From: Sphingopyxis sp. YF1
GTDB lineage: Bacteria > Pseudomonadota > Alphaproteobacteria > Sphingomonadales > Sphingomonadaceae
NCBI RefSeq assembly: GCF_022701295.1
Contig: NZ_CP033204.1
Coordinates: 620,001 to 684,000 of the forward strand
Length of the DNA: 64,000 bases
Direction: 5' to 3'
The notes under the pieces were generated by a model. It was not told where the DNA came from and made no database searches. It saw only the letters and a program-made list of their open reading frames with translations. A program made the translations under genes and the position numbers. Positions 24,833-33,541 of this stretch are shown here, in pieces (position 1 is the first letter of the stretch; each line of letters opens with the position of its first letter).

Positions 24833-26275
24833 TCAATGCGTGGGAGGGATGGCGGCGAGCCGACGCGGCAGCATGCGCGCGAGCAGCGCGCCGGCCAGCC
24901 CGGTGCCGCAGACGAAAAGGAATACGGTGACATAGTCGGCCTCGGCCGGGAAACGCGCCACCGCGCCGCCGTGATGGCCGCCCGCCGACAGCAGTGTCGC
25001 CACGGTCTGGGCGCCGATCGCCATCGCGGTCGCGCGGATCACCGTCATCATGCCCGTTGCCTCGCTGACGCGGTCGGCGGGCGCCGCGCTGACGATCACG
25101 ATCTGCAGCGTGACATAGACGATGCCGAGTCCGATCGACTGGATGACGAGGAGTGCCATGACCAGCGCGACCGCGTCGTTCCACAGGACCAGCGACCCGA
25201 AACCGATGATGATCAGGAGGAACCCGGTCGATCCAATGAGGCGGGGGCCGTGCCGCTCGACGAGGCGTGCGACGAACGGATAACTCATCGCGGTAATGAT
25301 GTTGGCCGGGAGCAGCAGGAAGCCGGCCGCCGTCGCCGACAGCCCGAGTCCCGCGCCGGTTTCGGGCGCCTGCTGGCCGAACAGGGCCATGATCTGTCCA
25401 CCTTGGAACGCCCCGAGCGCGAGCGCGACATAGCAGGCGTTCGCCCAGCCGATTTCGGGGCGGGCGAGCAGCCGGACCTGGAGCAGCGGGTTCGGCACGC
25501 TCAGTTCGCGCCAGATCCATGCCGCGAGCGACAGCACCGCGATCGCGAGATAGGCCAATGTCATCCTGTCCGACCAGCCGGCGTGCCCGACATTGTCGAT
25601 CGCGAGCAGCAGGCCGACGGCGGCGGGGATGAACAGCAGCCCGCCGAGCAGATCGTCGCGTACCGCGCCGGGGTTCCAGGCGCGGTCGCGCTGGACAAAG
25701 GCCGCGACGCAGACGGTCGCCAGTGCGCCCATCACCGCAGTCACCTTGAAGATCATCGACCAGTCGGCAAGGTCGATGATCGCGCCGCCGATGACCAGCC
25801 CGGTCGCCGAGGCAAGGCTCGCGGCCACCGCGAGCAGGCTGATGCCGAAGGGCACCTGCCGCGGCGCCGCGTGTTCGCGGACGATCCCGAAGCAGAGCGG
25901 CACGATCGATCCTGCCGCGCCCTGCATAGCACGCCCGACGATCAGCCAGCCGAGGTCGCGCGTCAACGCACTGAGGAGCGACCCGATCGTCGAGATGACC
26001 AGCACGGCGATCAGGATGCGGCGCCGGCCGAGCAGGTCGCCGAGCCGCCCGAACAGCGCCGCGCCCGCCGCCGATGACAGCATGAACGAGGTGATCAGCC
26101 ACCCCGCCGCCGATGCGCTGCCGAAATCGGCGATCAGGCTGCGCATCGCGGCATAGATCATCGTCAGTTCGAGCGAGCCGACGACCTCCGCCACCATCAG
26201 CGGCAGGACCAGGCGCCAGATCGACGGTGCCGGCCTGTCCGCTGGCGTGGCGCCGGTTGCCAAGGTGTCGGTCAC
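24833..26275 (-). CDS. MFS transporter, DHA2/EmrB-like drug or metabolite exporter
   Basis: A 480-residue multi-pass membrane protein, probably 14 segments. It has MFS motif A, GRLGDLLGRRRIL, and the exporter-type segment GRAMQGAAGSIVPLCFG. The start is set at GTG 26275 because GGAGGAGG sits 7 bases upstream; ATG 26296 in the same frame is the alternative, but that start would place this Shine-Dalgarno inside the gene. It lies between an OYE gene and an acyl-CoA dehydrogenase pair in one operon, so it may export a catabolic intermediate or protect against the substrate. Confidence 0.9.
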   Translation of the reverse strand: MTDTLATGATPADRPAPSIWRLVLPLMVAEVVGSLELTMIYAAMRSLIADFGSASAAGWLITSFMLSSAAGAALFGRLGDLLGRRRILIAVLVISTIGSLLSALTRDLGWLIVGRAMQGAAGSIVPLCFGIVREHAAPRQVPFGISLLAVAASLASATGLVIGGAIIDLADWSMIFKVTAVMGALATVCVAAFVQRDRAWNPGAVRDDLLGGLLFIPAAVGLLLAIDNVGHAGWSDRMTLAYLAIAVLSLAAWIWRELSVPNPLLQVRLLARPEIGWANACYVALALGAFQGGQIMALFGQQAPETGAGLGLSATAAGFLLLPANIITAMSYPFVARLVERHGPRLIGSTGFLLIIIGFGSLVLWNDAVALVMALLVIQSIGLGIVYVTLQIVIVSAAPADRVSEATGMMTVIRATAMAIGAQTVATLLSAGGHHGGAVARFPAEADYVTVFLFVCGTGLAGALLARMLPRRLAAIPPTH

Positions 26276-26297
26276 GGCGTCGCCTCCTCCGCTCATG

Positions 26298-27500
26298 TCA
26301 GCCGCGCGGCAGGCCGAGGATGCGTTCCGAGATGATGTTGCGCATGATCTCGTTCGATCCGCCGGCGATCGTCCAGCCATAGCTTTTCAGAAAGTCGTTC
26401 ATGCGCAGGCGACTGCTGTGCCCGGTGCCGGGGATCGATGGTTGCCACTTGAGCGCGTCGATGCCTTCGGCGCGCAGCAGAAATTCGGTATAGCGTTGAA
26501 GAAAGGGGCCCCAGATCAGCTTGATATAGGTCGGCAGCGTCGGCGACGCCTTGTCGGGATTGGCTTCGAGCTCGATCAACAGCTTGCGGATCATCAACCG
26601 CAGCGACTGAAGCTCGGCGTGGAAGGCGGCATATTCGCGGCGGAACTGAACGTCGCGCATCCAGCCGTCGCGCGCATCGCGCGCATCGAGTTCGAACGAA
26701 TGCGCCAGCCGCTCGACCGCGCCGAAGATCAGCAGGCCGCGTTCGGTCGACAGCGTCGACTGGGCGATCTGCCAGCCATTGCCTTCGGCGCCGATCAGGT
26801 TGCCGACGGGAATCTTGACGTCGTCGAGAAATATCTCGGCGAATTCGGATTCGCCCGTGATCTGCGGGATCGGGCGGACATCGATACCCGGCGTCTTCAT
26901 GTCCATGATGAAATAGGAGATACCGTCGTGCTTGCGCTTGCCGTTGGGGTCGGTGCGCGCGAGCAGCAGGCAATAGTCGGCGTGCATCGCCGCCGAGGAC
27001 CAGATCTTCTGGCCGTTGATCACATAATGATCGTCCTCGCGCCGCGCGGCGGTGCGCAGCGCGGCAAGGTCGGAGCCGGCGCCGGGCTCCGAAAAGCCCT
27101 GGCACCAGATGTCGGTGCCATGGGTGATGCCGCCGAGATAGCGGTCCTTCTGTTCCTCTGTGCCATGTTCGAACAAGGTCGCGGGGGTGTGGAACAGCGA
27201 GATGGTGTACATGTCGAGTTCGGGTGCGTCGGCGCGCGCGAATTCTTCATAGACGATGATCTGATAGGCGAAGGGGATGCCGGGGCCGCCCCATTCGCGC
27301 GGCCAGTGCGGTGTCGCGAGGCCGACCTTGCGGCGCTCCTCCAGCCAGTCGACGACGATCGCCTTGAGTTCGGATTCGCGTACCGCCTGCCAGCGCTGGC
27401 GCCAGTCGGCGGGCACGGTCGCGGCAAGCCAGTCGCGAATCTCCTGACGGAAGGCGGGCTCGTCGCCAACGCGGGAGAGAATGTCGAACGTCCGGCCCAT
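26298..27500 (-). CDS. Acyl-CoA dehydrogenase, full-length catalytic-type subunit (pair 2)
   Basis: A 400-residue acyl-CoA dehydrogenase. Signatures are GFSEPGAGSDLAALRT, INGQKIWSSAAMHAD and the C-terminal AGGSNEIMRNIISERILGLPRG. The substrate pocket region and length match the long-chain/steroid-side-chain type more than short-chain enzymes. The start at 27500 shares one base with the upstream partner subunit stop (TGATG). Together they form the second heteromer-like pair in the window, in an operon with a crotonase, MFS exporter and OYE. Confidence 0.93.
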   Translation of the reverse strand: MGRTFDILSRVGDEPAFRQEIRDWLAATVPADWRQRWQAVRESELKAIVVDWLEERRKVGLATPHWPREWGGPGIPFAYQIIVYEEFARADAPELDMYTISLFHTPATLFEHGTEEQKDRYLGGITHGTDIWCQGFSEPGAGSDLAALRTAARREDDHYVINGQKIWSSAAMHADYCLLLARTDPNGKRKHDGISYFIMDMKTPGIDVRPIPQITGESEFAEIFLDDVKIPVGNLIGAEGNGWQIAQSTLSTERGLLIFGAVERLAHSFELDARDARDGWMRDVQFRREYAAFHAELQSLRLMIRKLLIELEANPDKASPTLPTYIKLIWGPFLQRYTEFLLRAEGIDALKWQPSIPGTGHSSRLRMNDFLKSYGWTIAGGSNEIMRNIISERILGLPRG

Positions 27501-28573
27501 CACGCGGCCTCCAGCATGTCGGCGATGCGGTCGAGCAGCAGCGTGCGCGTCCCCCACAATGCCTCGTTGAGCTTGCCGCGTTTCAGATAGATGTGCGGGA
27601 AAAATTCGGCGGTGAAGCCGACGCCGCCGTGGAGCTGGATGCAGTCGCGCGCGATCTCGGCAACGGTGCGCGTCACATGCTGTTTCGCCGACAGCGCATC
27701 GAGCAGCGCGCGCGGATCGTCGGGGGCAAGGCCCGCCGCATGTTCGACCAGCCCGCGCGCGGCGACCAGCGCCGCCTGATGATCGGCGACGCGATGCTTG
27801 AGCGCCTGGAAGGACCCAATGACGCGACCGAATTGTTCGCGCGTCTTCATATAGTCGATCGTTCCGGCCAGCGCAGCCTCGCCGCCACCGATCGCGTCGG
27901 CAGCGATCGCGATCGCGGCGGCACGGAGCAGCCGGTCGGCGAGTCCGGCGGCGTTATCGGGAAGGAGGATCGCAGCGTCGGTGATCGCGACCCCGTCGAG
28001 GGTGACGGTACCGAGCGTGCGCGTGGTGTCGGTGAGCGCGGTGGCCTCGACCGACACGCCCGCGGCCTCGCGCGGCAGGATCAGCCAGCAGGCGCAGCCC
28101 CCGCGGGTGCCGCGCAGGCACAGAAGATCGGCGGACGGAGCATCGACCATGTCGGGGATCGTCGCGCTGACGACAGCATTTTCTGCGGCGATCACGGCAT
28201 CGGTGGGCTGGGCGACCGCGGCGCGGACCGATCCGTCGGCGAGGCGCGGCAGCCATTCCGCTTGTTGCGCGGGGCTTCCTGCCGCGACGAGCAGTTCGGC
28301 GGCGAGCGTCGTCCCGAGCATCGGCACGGGGGCGGCCGCGGTGCCGAGCGCCGAATGGAGATGCGCCGCCGCCGCGGTGCCGAGACCCAGCCCGCCATGT
28401 TCGGCGGGCACGGTGAGCGCCGTCCAGCCGAGCGCGGCCATTTCGCCCCACAGGGTTTGCGCCGCCGGACCGGGGGCGCGGGCATAGGCAACGGCCTTTT
28501 CGCGCGGCCATTCGGCGCCGAGCATTTCGGCGAAGCTTTCGGCCAGGACGCCGAGATCGATATCGTCAGACAT
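27500..28573 (-). CDS. Acyl-CoA dehydrogenase-like partner subunit (pair 2, degenerate)
   Basis: A 357-residue homologue with the N-terminal helical domain (LGWTALTVPAEHGGLGLG) and C-terminal helical domain (KTREQFGRVIGSFQALKH, LHGGVGFTAEFFPHIYLKR). The central domain lacks the SEPxAGSD motif and is Ala/Val-rich. As in pair 1, it precedes or follows an intact subunit with coupled translation, implying an obligate heteromer. It lies 18 bases downstream of the crotonase gene 28592-29392. Confidence 0.9.
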   Translation of the reverse strand: MSDDIDLGVLAESFAEMLGAEWPREKAVAYARAPGPAAQTLWGEMAALGWTALTVPAEHGGLGLGTAAAAHLHSALGTAAAPVPMLGTTLAAELLVAAGSPAQQAEWLPRLADGSVRAAVAQPTDAVIAAENAVVSATIPDMVDAPSADLLCLRGTRGGCACWLILPREAAGVSVEATALTDTTRTLGTVTLDGVAITDAAILLPDNAAGLADRLLRAAAIAIAADAIGGGEAALAGTIDYMKTREQFGRVIGSFQALKHRVADHQAALVAARGLVEHAAGLAPDDPRALLDALSAKQHVTRTVAEIARDCIQLHGGVGFTAEFFPHIYLKRGKLNEALWGTRTLLLDRIADMLEAA

Positions 28574-28591
28574 GATATGCTTGTTCCGTGA

Positions 28592-29392
28592 TCATTCGTC
28601 GATGAAATCGGGGGGGCGCTTGTCGACCATCGCCTGCACCGCCTCGCGGTGGTTGGGTGATTCCCAGCTCTTCGTTTCGAGCCGCAGCATCTCGCCCATG
28701 TGGCGGCGCGCCTTGTCGAGGATGTCGAGGTTGAGTGCCTGCTTCGTCGTTTGCAGCGCGCTCGGCGATTTCGAAAGAAAGAGATCGACCCATTTGGCGA
28801 CCATCGCGTCGAGGTCTTCGCGCGCGACCGATTCGGTGATCAGCCCCTTGGCGGCGGCCTCCTTGCCGCGCAGCGGTTCGCCCGACAGCAGGTGGCGCCG
28901 TGCCTCGACGAGGCCGACGAGGTTGGGCCAGAGCAGCGAGCCGCCGTCGCCTGCCGCGAGCCCGACGCTGACGTGCGGGTCGCCGATCAGCGCATCCTCG
29001 ACCGCAATGGTGATGTCGGCCGCCAGTGCGAGGCTGGCGCCCATGCCCATCGCATGGCCGTTGATTCGTGCGATGACGGGTTTGGGGCATTCGAGCATCG
29101 CGACGATGATCGCGCGCGCCTCGAAGATCCCGACGTGCCAGCGTTCGCGGTTGCCCCAATTGTCGATCATTTTCCTGGGGTCGCCGCCCGCGCAGAAGCC
29201 GCGCTCGCCGGCGCCGGTGAAGACGATGACGCGGACGCTGCTGTCGCCGCCGGCATCGGCCCAGATGCGCGTCAACTCCTCGTGCGCCGCGGGCGTCATG
29301 CCGTTGAGCGGCGGGTTATCGAGCGTGATCGTCAGGACGTGGCCGTCCTGTCGGACCGACAAGGCGCTGTAGCTGGCGTAACGGTTCGACAC
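28592..29392 (-). CDS. Crotonase-superfamily protein, first gene of the minus-strand operon
   Basis: A 266-residue crotonase-fold protein with oxyanion segments GAGERGFCAGGDPRKM and GHAMGMGASLALAADI. Both hydratase glutamates are missing (GASLAL and PHVSVGL at the two sites), and an Asp occurs in AAGDGGSLLWP. That pattern suggests hydrolase, lyase or dehalogenase-like chemistry. GTG 29392 has AGGAGG 5 bases upstream. A GntR-type site TGGTATACTA lies only about 15 bases before the start codon, so repression by the GntR protein encoded at 30166-31341 is likely. Confidence 0.9.
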   Translation of the reverse strand: MSNRYASYSALSVRQDGHVLTITLDNPPLNGMTPAAHEELTRIWADAGGDSSVRVIVFTGAGERGFCAGGDPRKMIDNWGNRERWHVGIFEARAIIVAMLECPKPVIARINGHAMGMGASLALAADITIAVEDALIGDPHVSVGLAAGDGGSLLWPNLVGLVEARRHLLSGEPLRGKEAAAKGLITESVAREDLDAMVAKWVDLFLSKSPSALQTTKQALNLDILDKARRHMGEMLRLETKSWESPNHREAVQAMVDKRPPDFIDE

Positions 29393-29404
29393 CTAATCCT
29401 CCTA

Positions 29405-29421
29405 ACTGGTATACTATTACT
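29405..29421. promoter_or_regulatory. GntR/FadR-type operator, site 1
   Basis: The core TGGTATACTA (29407-29416) fits the FadR-subfamily pattern t.GTa-tAC.a. It lies between the divergent crotonase (28592-29392) and EthD-like (29482) genes. Its reverse complement aligns with the site in the GntR gene's own upstream region at 12-13 of 17 positions. Confidence 0.65.
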
Positions 29422-29481
29422 TGCATCGAACCGCGCTTCGCGGCAAGCCCCAATTCAACGAACGAAAAGGTGGAGAGAAAG

Positions 29482-30174
29482 ATGGCCGACGCGAACGCAA
29501 TCCTGCTGGTGATGCAGAATGCCAGGGCGGGGCGCGCGGCGGCGCATCGCGACTGGTATCTGGAGCATCACCTGCCCGACGTGTGCGGGGTTCCCGGCGT
29601 GTTGCGCGGCGAATTTGCCTCGGTGGTGAACGCGCCCGAAGGGTTGCGCTGGGCGAATGCGGCGTCCTATTGGCTGGACGGCGATCCGGCCGCGATCCTC
29701 GGCGAAATCTTTCGCCGGGCCGGCAGCGGCGACTGGACGATGAGCGATACGCTCGACGGCGAATCGATGATGATGGCGATCGGCGAAGCGCTGACCGGCC
29801 GCATCCGTTCGGCGGTTACCCCCGATGCGGCGGGCAAGGACCGGCTGCTCTACGTCGTGCTGACCAATGCGACGCCGGGCGACGATGATGCGTTCAACGA
29901 CTGGTACAGCAATACCCATATTCCCGACGTGCTCGCGGTTCCGGGTTTTGTTGCGGCGCAGCGGTTCCGCCTGATCGATCACCCCGCGCTGCGGCCCTAT
30001 CCGTTCCGCTATGCCGCGATCTACGAAGTGCTGGCGTGCGAAGCCGATGCGGCGTTTGCCGAACTCGGCGCGCGTGCGGGAACCGAGCGCATGGTCCTGT
30101 CGCCGACGCTCGACCGGTCGGGGATCGCGGCGGCGCCCTATCTTCCCGACGGCGTTTGCGCCCGATCAGCCTGA
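29482..30174 (+). CDS. Tandem EthD/dimeric alpha-beta-barrel-like protein
   Basis: A 230-residue protein built of two similar halves. DWYLEHHLPDVCGVPGV (about residues 28-44) and DWYSNTHIPDVLAVPGF (about 140-156) are repeats of one EthD-like ferredoxin-fold motif. Such proteins are small cofactor-free enzymes or accessory proteins of P450 and aromatic pathways; the actual reaction is unknown. GGAGAGAA precedes ATG 29482. It is transcribed alone toward the GntR gene; their 3' ends overlap by 9 bases (30166-30174). The shared upstream GntR-type site suggests it belongs to the same regulon. Confidence 0.8.
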   Translation: MADANAILLVMQNARAGRAAAHRDWYLEHHLPDVCGVPGVLRGEFASVVNAPEGLRWANAASYWLDGDPAAILGEIFRRAGSGDWTMSDTLDGESMMMAIGEALTGRIRSAVTPDAAGKDRLLYVVLTNATPGDDDAFNDWYSNTHIPDVLAVPGFVAAQRFRLIDHPALRPYPFRYAAIYEVLACEADAAFAELGARAGTERMVLSPTLDRSGIAAAPYLPDGVCARSA

Positions 30175-31341
30175 GCGCTCGGCCGCGCGCCGCGCGCGGT
30201 CGCGTTCGAGGCGCGCGATCCAGCGGCGCGAATGGTCGAACATGGAGCGCATCAGCGCCATCGCAGCCGGAACGTCGCCCGATTCGACCGTGTCGATCAT
30301 CTCGCGATGGAGCTGCTTGAGCTGCGGCAGGAAGGCTTCGTCGGGACGGGGCAGCGCGGTCACCCCGTAGCGGAGCGCGACGTCGACGAAGAGCGCGAGC
30401 GCGCGGTTGCCGCTGAGATCGGCGATGATCTGGTGGAATTCGCACGCGGCGGCCAGATAGTGGCCCGCCGACGCCTGTTCGAGCCGGGCAAAGGCCTTGC
30501 GCAGCGCCGCGAGCGATGCGGCATCGGCGCGGCGCGTGAAATCCTCGATCGCTACGATTTCGAGGCAGCTTTGCGCCTCCCACAGATGCGACAGCGGAAT
30601 GCGCGAATAGGCGAGATAGGTCGCGGTCAGCTCGACCGTATAGGCGGGGTCGCACTGGCGGATGATCACGCCGCCGCGCGCGCCGGTCTTGACCCGGACG
30701 ATCTCGTGCAATTCGAGAGGTCGCAGCGCTTCGCGGAGCACCGCGCGACTGACGCCATAGCGCTGCTGGAGTTCGGCTTCGTTGCCCAGATTGGCGCCGG
30801 GTTCGGCGCCGGCGCTCTCGATATCCTGCACCAGCCGCAGCGCGATCGTCTCGCTGAGCTTCGGGGTGGAGCCCGCAACCATGCGTTCCTCGGCGAGGTC
30901 GCTGATCGTCCGGTCGTCGAGCGCCTCGAGGAACAGTCCGATCGCTTCATTGTCGTCGCTGTCGGTGCCAAGCCGCGGCGCGGCGCGCAGGATCGCGGCG
31001 GTGCGGTCGAGCAACGCCCGGTCGATCTTGGTCAGTTCGAAATAGGTTTTGACCGCATAGACGATCGCGTGCCGCGGCGGCGCCTTGACCACCAGCCCGC
31101 CATAGACGCCGCGCCGCATGCCCGCCGCCCCGTGCCATTCGAGCTGGCGCACTGCCTCGCGAAAGGTCGCGCGCGAGATGCGGAAGCGCTCCATGAAGTC
31201 GGCCTCGGTGCCCAGCACCTCGCCCTCGTTCCAGCCGCGCTGGACGATCTCGTCGACGATCCGTTCGGCGACCACCTCGCCGAGTTTTCGCCTGCGCTTG
31301 TTTGCGCCCGTTATCGCCAAAATGCCCCCCGGACGATTCAT
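30166..31341 (-). CDS. FadR/GntR-family regulator with two DNA-binding domains and one FCD domain
   Basis: A 391-residue regulator. A first GntR winged helix spans about residues 20-86 (SRATFREAVRQLEWHG). A second full winged helix spans about 162-229 (VSRAVLREALRPLELHE). A C-terminal FCD ligand-binding domain spans about 255-375, with the metal-type histidine in EFHQIIADLSGN. FadR-type proteins normally have one winged helix, so a monomer here carries what is usually a dimer's worth. It is divergent from the dehydrogenase operon 31437-36804, with a GntR-type site between. Repression lifted by an acyl-CoA or pathway acid is the likely mode. Confidence 0.9.
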   Translation of the reverse strand: MNRPGGILAITGANKRRRKLGEVVAERIVDEIVQRGWNEGEVLGTEADFMERFRISRATFREAVRQLEWHGAAGMRRGVYGGLVVKAPPRHAIVYAVKTYFELTKIDRALLDRTAAILRAAPRLGTDSDDNEAIGLFLEALDDRTISDLAEERMVAGSTPKLSETIALRLVQDIESAGAEPGANLGNEAELQQRYGVSRAVLREALRPLELHEIVRVKTGARGGVIIRQCDPAYTVELTATYLAYSRIPLSHLWEAQSCLEIVAIEDFTRRADAASLAALRKAFARLEQASAGHYLAAACEFHQIIADLSGNRALALFVDVALRYGVTALPRPDEAFLPQLKQLHREMIDTVESGDVPAAMALMRSMFDHSRRWIARLERDRARRAAERSG

Positions 31342-31402
31342 GGCCTGATTTGCCTCCCCGATCCTTCGTGCCTTTCGTCCCGTTTGACAAGGCGGACCCG
31401 TT

Positions 31403-31419
31403 GAATAAGTATACCAATT
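31403..31419. promoter_or_regulatory. GntR/FadR-type operator, site 2
   Basis: AATAAGTATACCAATT includes GTATACCA, the complement of the TGGTATAC core at site 1. It lies between the divergent GntR gene and the six-gene dehydrogenase/SDR operon, just ahead of the latter's AGGAGAGG ribosome-binding site. Autoregulation and control of the operon are inferred. Confidence 0.65.
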
Positions 31420-31436
31420 AAACGAGGAGAGGAATC

Positions 31437-32582
31437 GTGGAATTCGCGTGGAACGAATCGGAGGAGGCGTATCGCGCCGAACTCCACGCCGTGCTGGCGA
31501 CGCTGCCCGCCGACTGGTGGGGCGAATATGCGCCCCATGGACCATCGAGCCCCCGGCTGATGGAGCATGCCCGCGGCTTCAACGCGCGGCTGGCCGAACG
31601 CGACCTGATCGTGCGGCACTGGCCGAAGGAATATGGCGGCTGCGACGCGAGCGCGTGGCAGCAGATCATCATCAGCGAGGAGATGTGGTCGATCGGCGAA
31701 CCGCGCTCGTCGCTCTATCTGGGCACCAACTGGGCCGGACCGGCGATCATGAAGTTCGGGACCGAGGCGCAGAAGCAGCGCTGGCTTCGCGCGATCGCTG
31801 CCGGCGAGCTTTTGTGGTGCCAGGGGTTTTCGGAACCCGAGGCAGGCACCGACCTTGGCAATATGAAGACGCGCGCCGAACCCGATGGCGACGGCTATGT
31901 CGTCAACGGGTCGAAGATCTGGACCAGCTATGCTGCGCGCGCCGATGTCATGTTCCTGCTCGCGCGCGTCGGCGGCAGGGGCAAGGGCGGGGTCAGCTGT
32001 TTCCTCGTGCCGATGGACACGCCGGGCATCGAGGCGCGCCCGGTGCCCGGCGTGCATTCGAGCCATGATTTCCACGAAATCTTCTTCACCGACGCGCACC
32101 TGCCCGCGGAGGCGCTGCTCGGCGAGGAAGGCAATGGCTGGCAGATCGTCCAGACGATCATCCATTATGAGCGGATCGGCGCGGGGCGGTACGAAAAGGC
32201 GGCGCGCGCGCTTGCCCATGTCGTCGACGTGCTGAAGGCGCGCGGCGATTTCGACGATCCGGTGGTGCGCGCCGATTGTGCGGTCGCGCTCGCGGCGGTC
32301 GAGGCCGCGCGCCTCCAGACCTATCTGGTCATCGACGGACGGGCCAAGGACAAGGAGCCCGGAGCCGAAACCTATCTCGCGCGCTGGGCGATGATCCAGG
32401 CCGATCACGCCGTCGCCAACCTGAGTTCGACCTATCTGCCCGACCGGCTCGTCGATGGCGCCGACGGCCATCTGCGCGCGCAGTTCAATTCTGCGATCAC
32501 CGCCGGAATCGCGGCCGGCGCGGCGGAGGTGCAGCTCAACATGATCTCGGGCCGCCACCTCGGCCTGCCGCGGGGGAATTGA
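31437..32582 (+). CDS. Acyl-CoA dehydrogenase, full-length catalytic-type subunit (pair 3)
   Basis: A 381-residue acyl-CoA dehydrogenase starting at GTG 31437 with AGGAGAGG upstream. The FAD signature is GFSEPEAGTDLGNMKT, followed by VNGSKIWTSYA; the C-terminal part ends AAEVQLNMISGRHLGLPRGN. It is the first gene of a six-gene operon (two dehydrogenase subunits, thioesterase, three SDRs) under a GntR-type operator. Two bases separate its stop from the start of the degenerate partner subunit. Confidence 0.93.
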   Translation: MEFAWNESEEAYRAELHAVLATLPADWWGEYAPHGPSSPRLMEHARGFNARLAERDLIVRHWPKEYGGCDASAWQQIIISEEMWSIGEPRSSLYLGTNWAGPAIMKFGTEAQKQRWLRAIAAGELLWCQGFSEPEAGTDLGNMKTRAEPDGDGYVVNGSKIWTSYAARADVMFLLARVGGRGKGGVSCFLVPMDTPGIEARPVPGVHSSHDFHEIFFTDAHLPAEALLGEEGNGWQIVQTIIHYERIGAGRYEKAARALAHVVDVLKARGDFDDPVVRADCAVALAAVEAARLQTYLVIDGRAKDKEPGAETYLARWAMIQADHAVANLSSTYLPDRLVDGADGHLRAQFNSAITAGIAAGAAEVQLNMISGRHLGLPRGN

Positions 32583-32584
32583 CG

Positions 32585-33541
32585 ATGGATTTCGACTTCT
32601 CCGCCGACCAGCATGCGCTTGCCGAGGCGATCGGCCGCATCGTTGCCGATCACCGCGACCTGCCGCGGACCGGCAATGTGGTCGAGCCGCGCGCCTTTCA
32701 CCCCGCGACAGAAATGGAGATGACGCTGGCGCGCGCCGGCTTCTTCGATATCGCGCTGGAGCCGGGGTGCGGCGCGCTGGAGGCGGCGATCCTCGTATAT
32801 GAGACGGGGCTTTCGCCACTGGTGCTGGAGACCGGCGCGTCGGCGCTGATCGCACCGCTGCTGACCGGCGAGATGCTGCCGCGCCCGGTTGCGGTCGCGC
32901 GGCTCGCCGACCTGACGCGCGGCGTGCGTTTCCTGAGCGAAGCGCGGACGCTGCTCGTCGATCTGGGCGACGATGTCGCGGTGGTCGATATAGCGGGGCA
33001 CGCCGTGGTGCCGCTGGCCGGCGCCTATGCCTATCCGCTCGGCAAGTTCGCCGCGGCGCCCGATCTGTCGGGCGCGCAGCGGCTGGGCGCCGAAAAGGCC
33101 GATGAACTGCGCCGCCTGTGGCGCATCGCGCTCGCGCTCGACATTGCCGCGGCGATGCAGGCGGCGACCGATTTCACCACCGGCTATGTCAAGCAGCGAC
33201 ATGTCTTCGGGCGCCCCGTCGGGTCGTTCCAGGCGGTCCAGCATCGCCTCGCCGCCGATGCCGAAAAATGCCGCGGCACTTATTGGCTGGCGATGAAGGC
33301 GGCGTGGAGCGGCAGCCCGCTCGATGCCGCGATCGCGGCGCTGCACGCGCAGCGCGCGATCGCGCAGGTCAATTATGACACGCATCAGTTCAACGGTGCG
33401 CTCGGCATGACGCTCGAGCATGCCCTGCACCTCTGGACCTTTCGCCTGCGCTGGCTGGTTGGCGAGATGGGAGGATACCGGACGCAGGCGGCCGATGTCG
33501 CGGCGCTGGCCTGGCCCGATGCGCCGCGGAAGGCGGGCTGA
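32585..33541 (+). CDS. Acyl-CoA dehydrogenase-like partner subunit (pair 3, short and degenerate)
   Basis: A 318-residue homologue, clearly shorter than typical (about 380). The N-terminal helical part is MDFDFSADQHALAEAIGRIV and the C-terminal helical domain has KQRHVFGRPVGSFQAVQHR and NGALGMTLEHALHLW. The middle beta domain is shrunken and lacks the SEPxAGSD motif, reading ARLADLTRGVRF. It is therefore expected to work only in complex with the 31437-32582 product. The stop overlaps the thioesterase start (TGATG). Confidence 0.9.
   Translation: MDFDFSADQHALAEAIGRIVADHRDLPRTGNVVEPRAFHPATEMEMTLARAGFFDIALEPGCGALEAAILVYETGLSPLVLETGASALIAPLLTGEMLPRPVAVARLADLTRGVRFLSEARTLLVDLGDDVAVVDIAGHAVVPLAGAYAYPLGKFAAAPDLSGAQRLGAEKADELRRLWRIALALDIAAAMQAATDFTTGYVKQRHVFGRPVGSFQAVQHRLAADAEKCRGTYWLAMKAAWSGSPLDAAIAALHAQRAIAQVNYDTHQFNGALGMTLEHALHLWTFRLRWLVGEMGGYRTQAADVAALAWPDAPRKAG

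Noticed and set aside
23664..26102. An 812-codon open frame on the minus strand spanning the OYE and MFS genes
   Set aside because: Only its last 386 codons match OYE; the rest is Arg/Gly/Pro-rich translation in the wrong frame of the MFS gene, which has the better domain match and ribosome-binding site.
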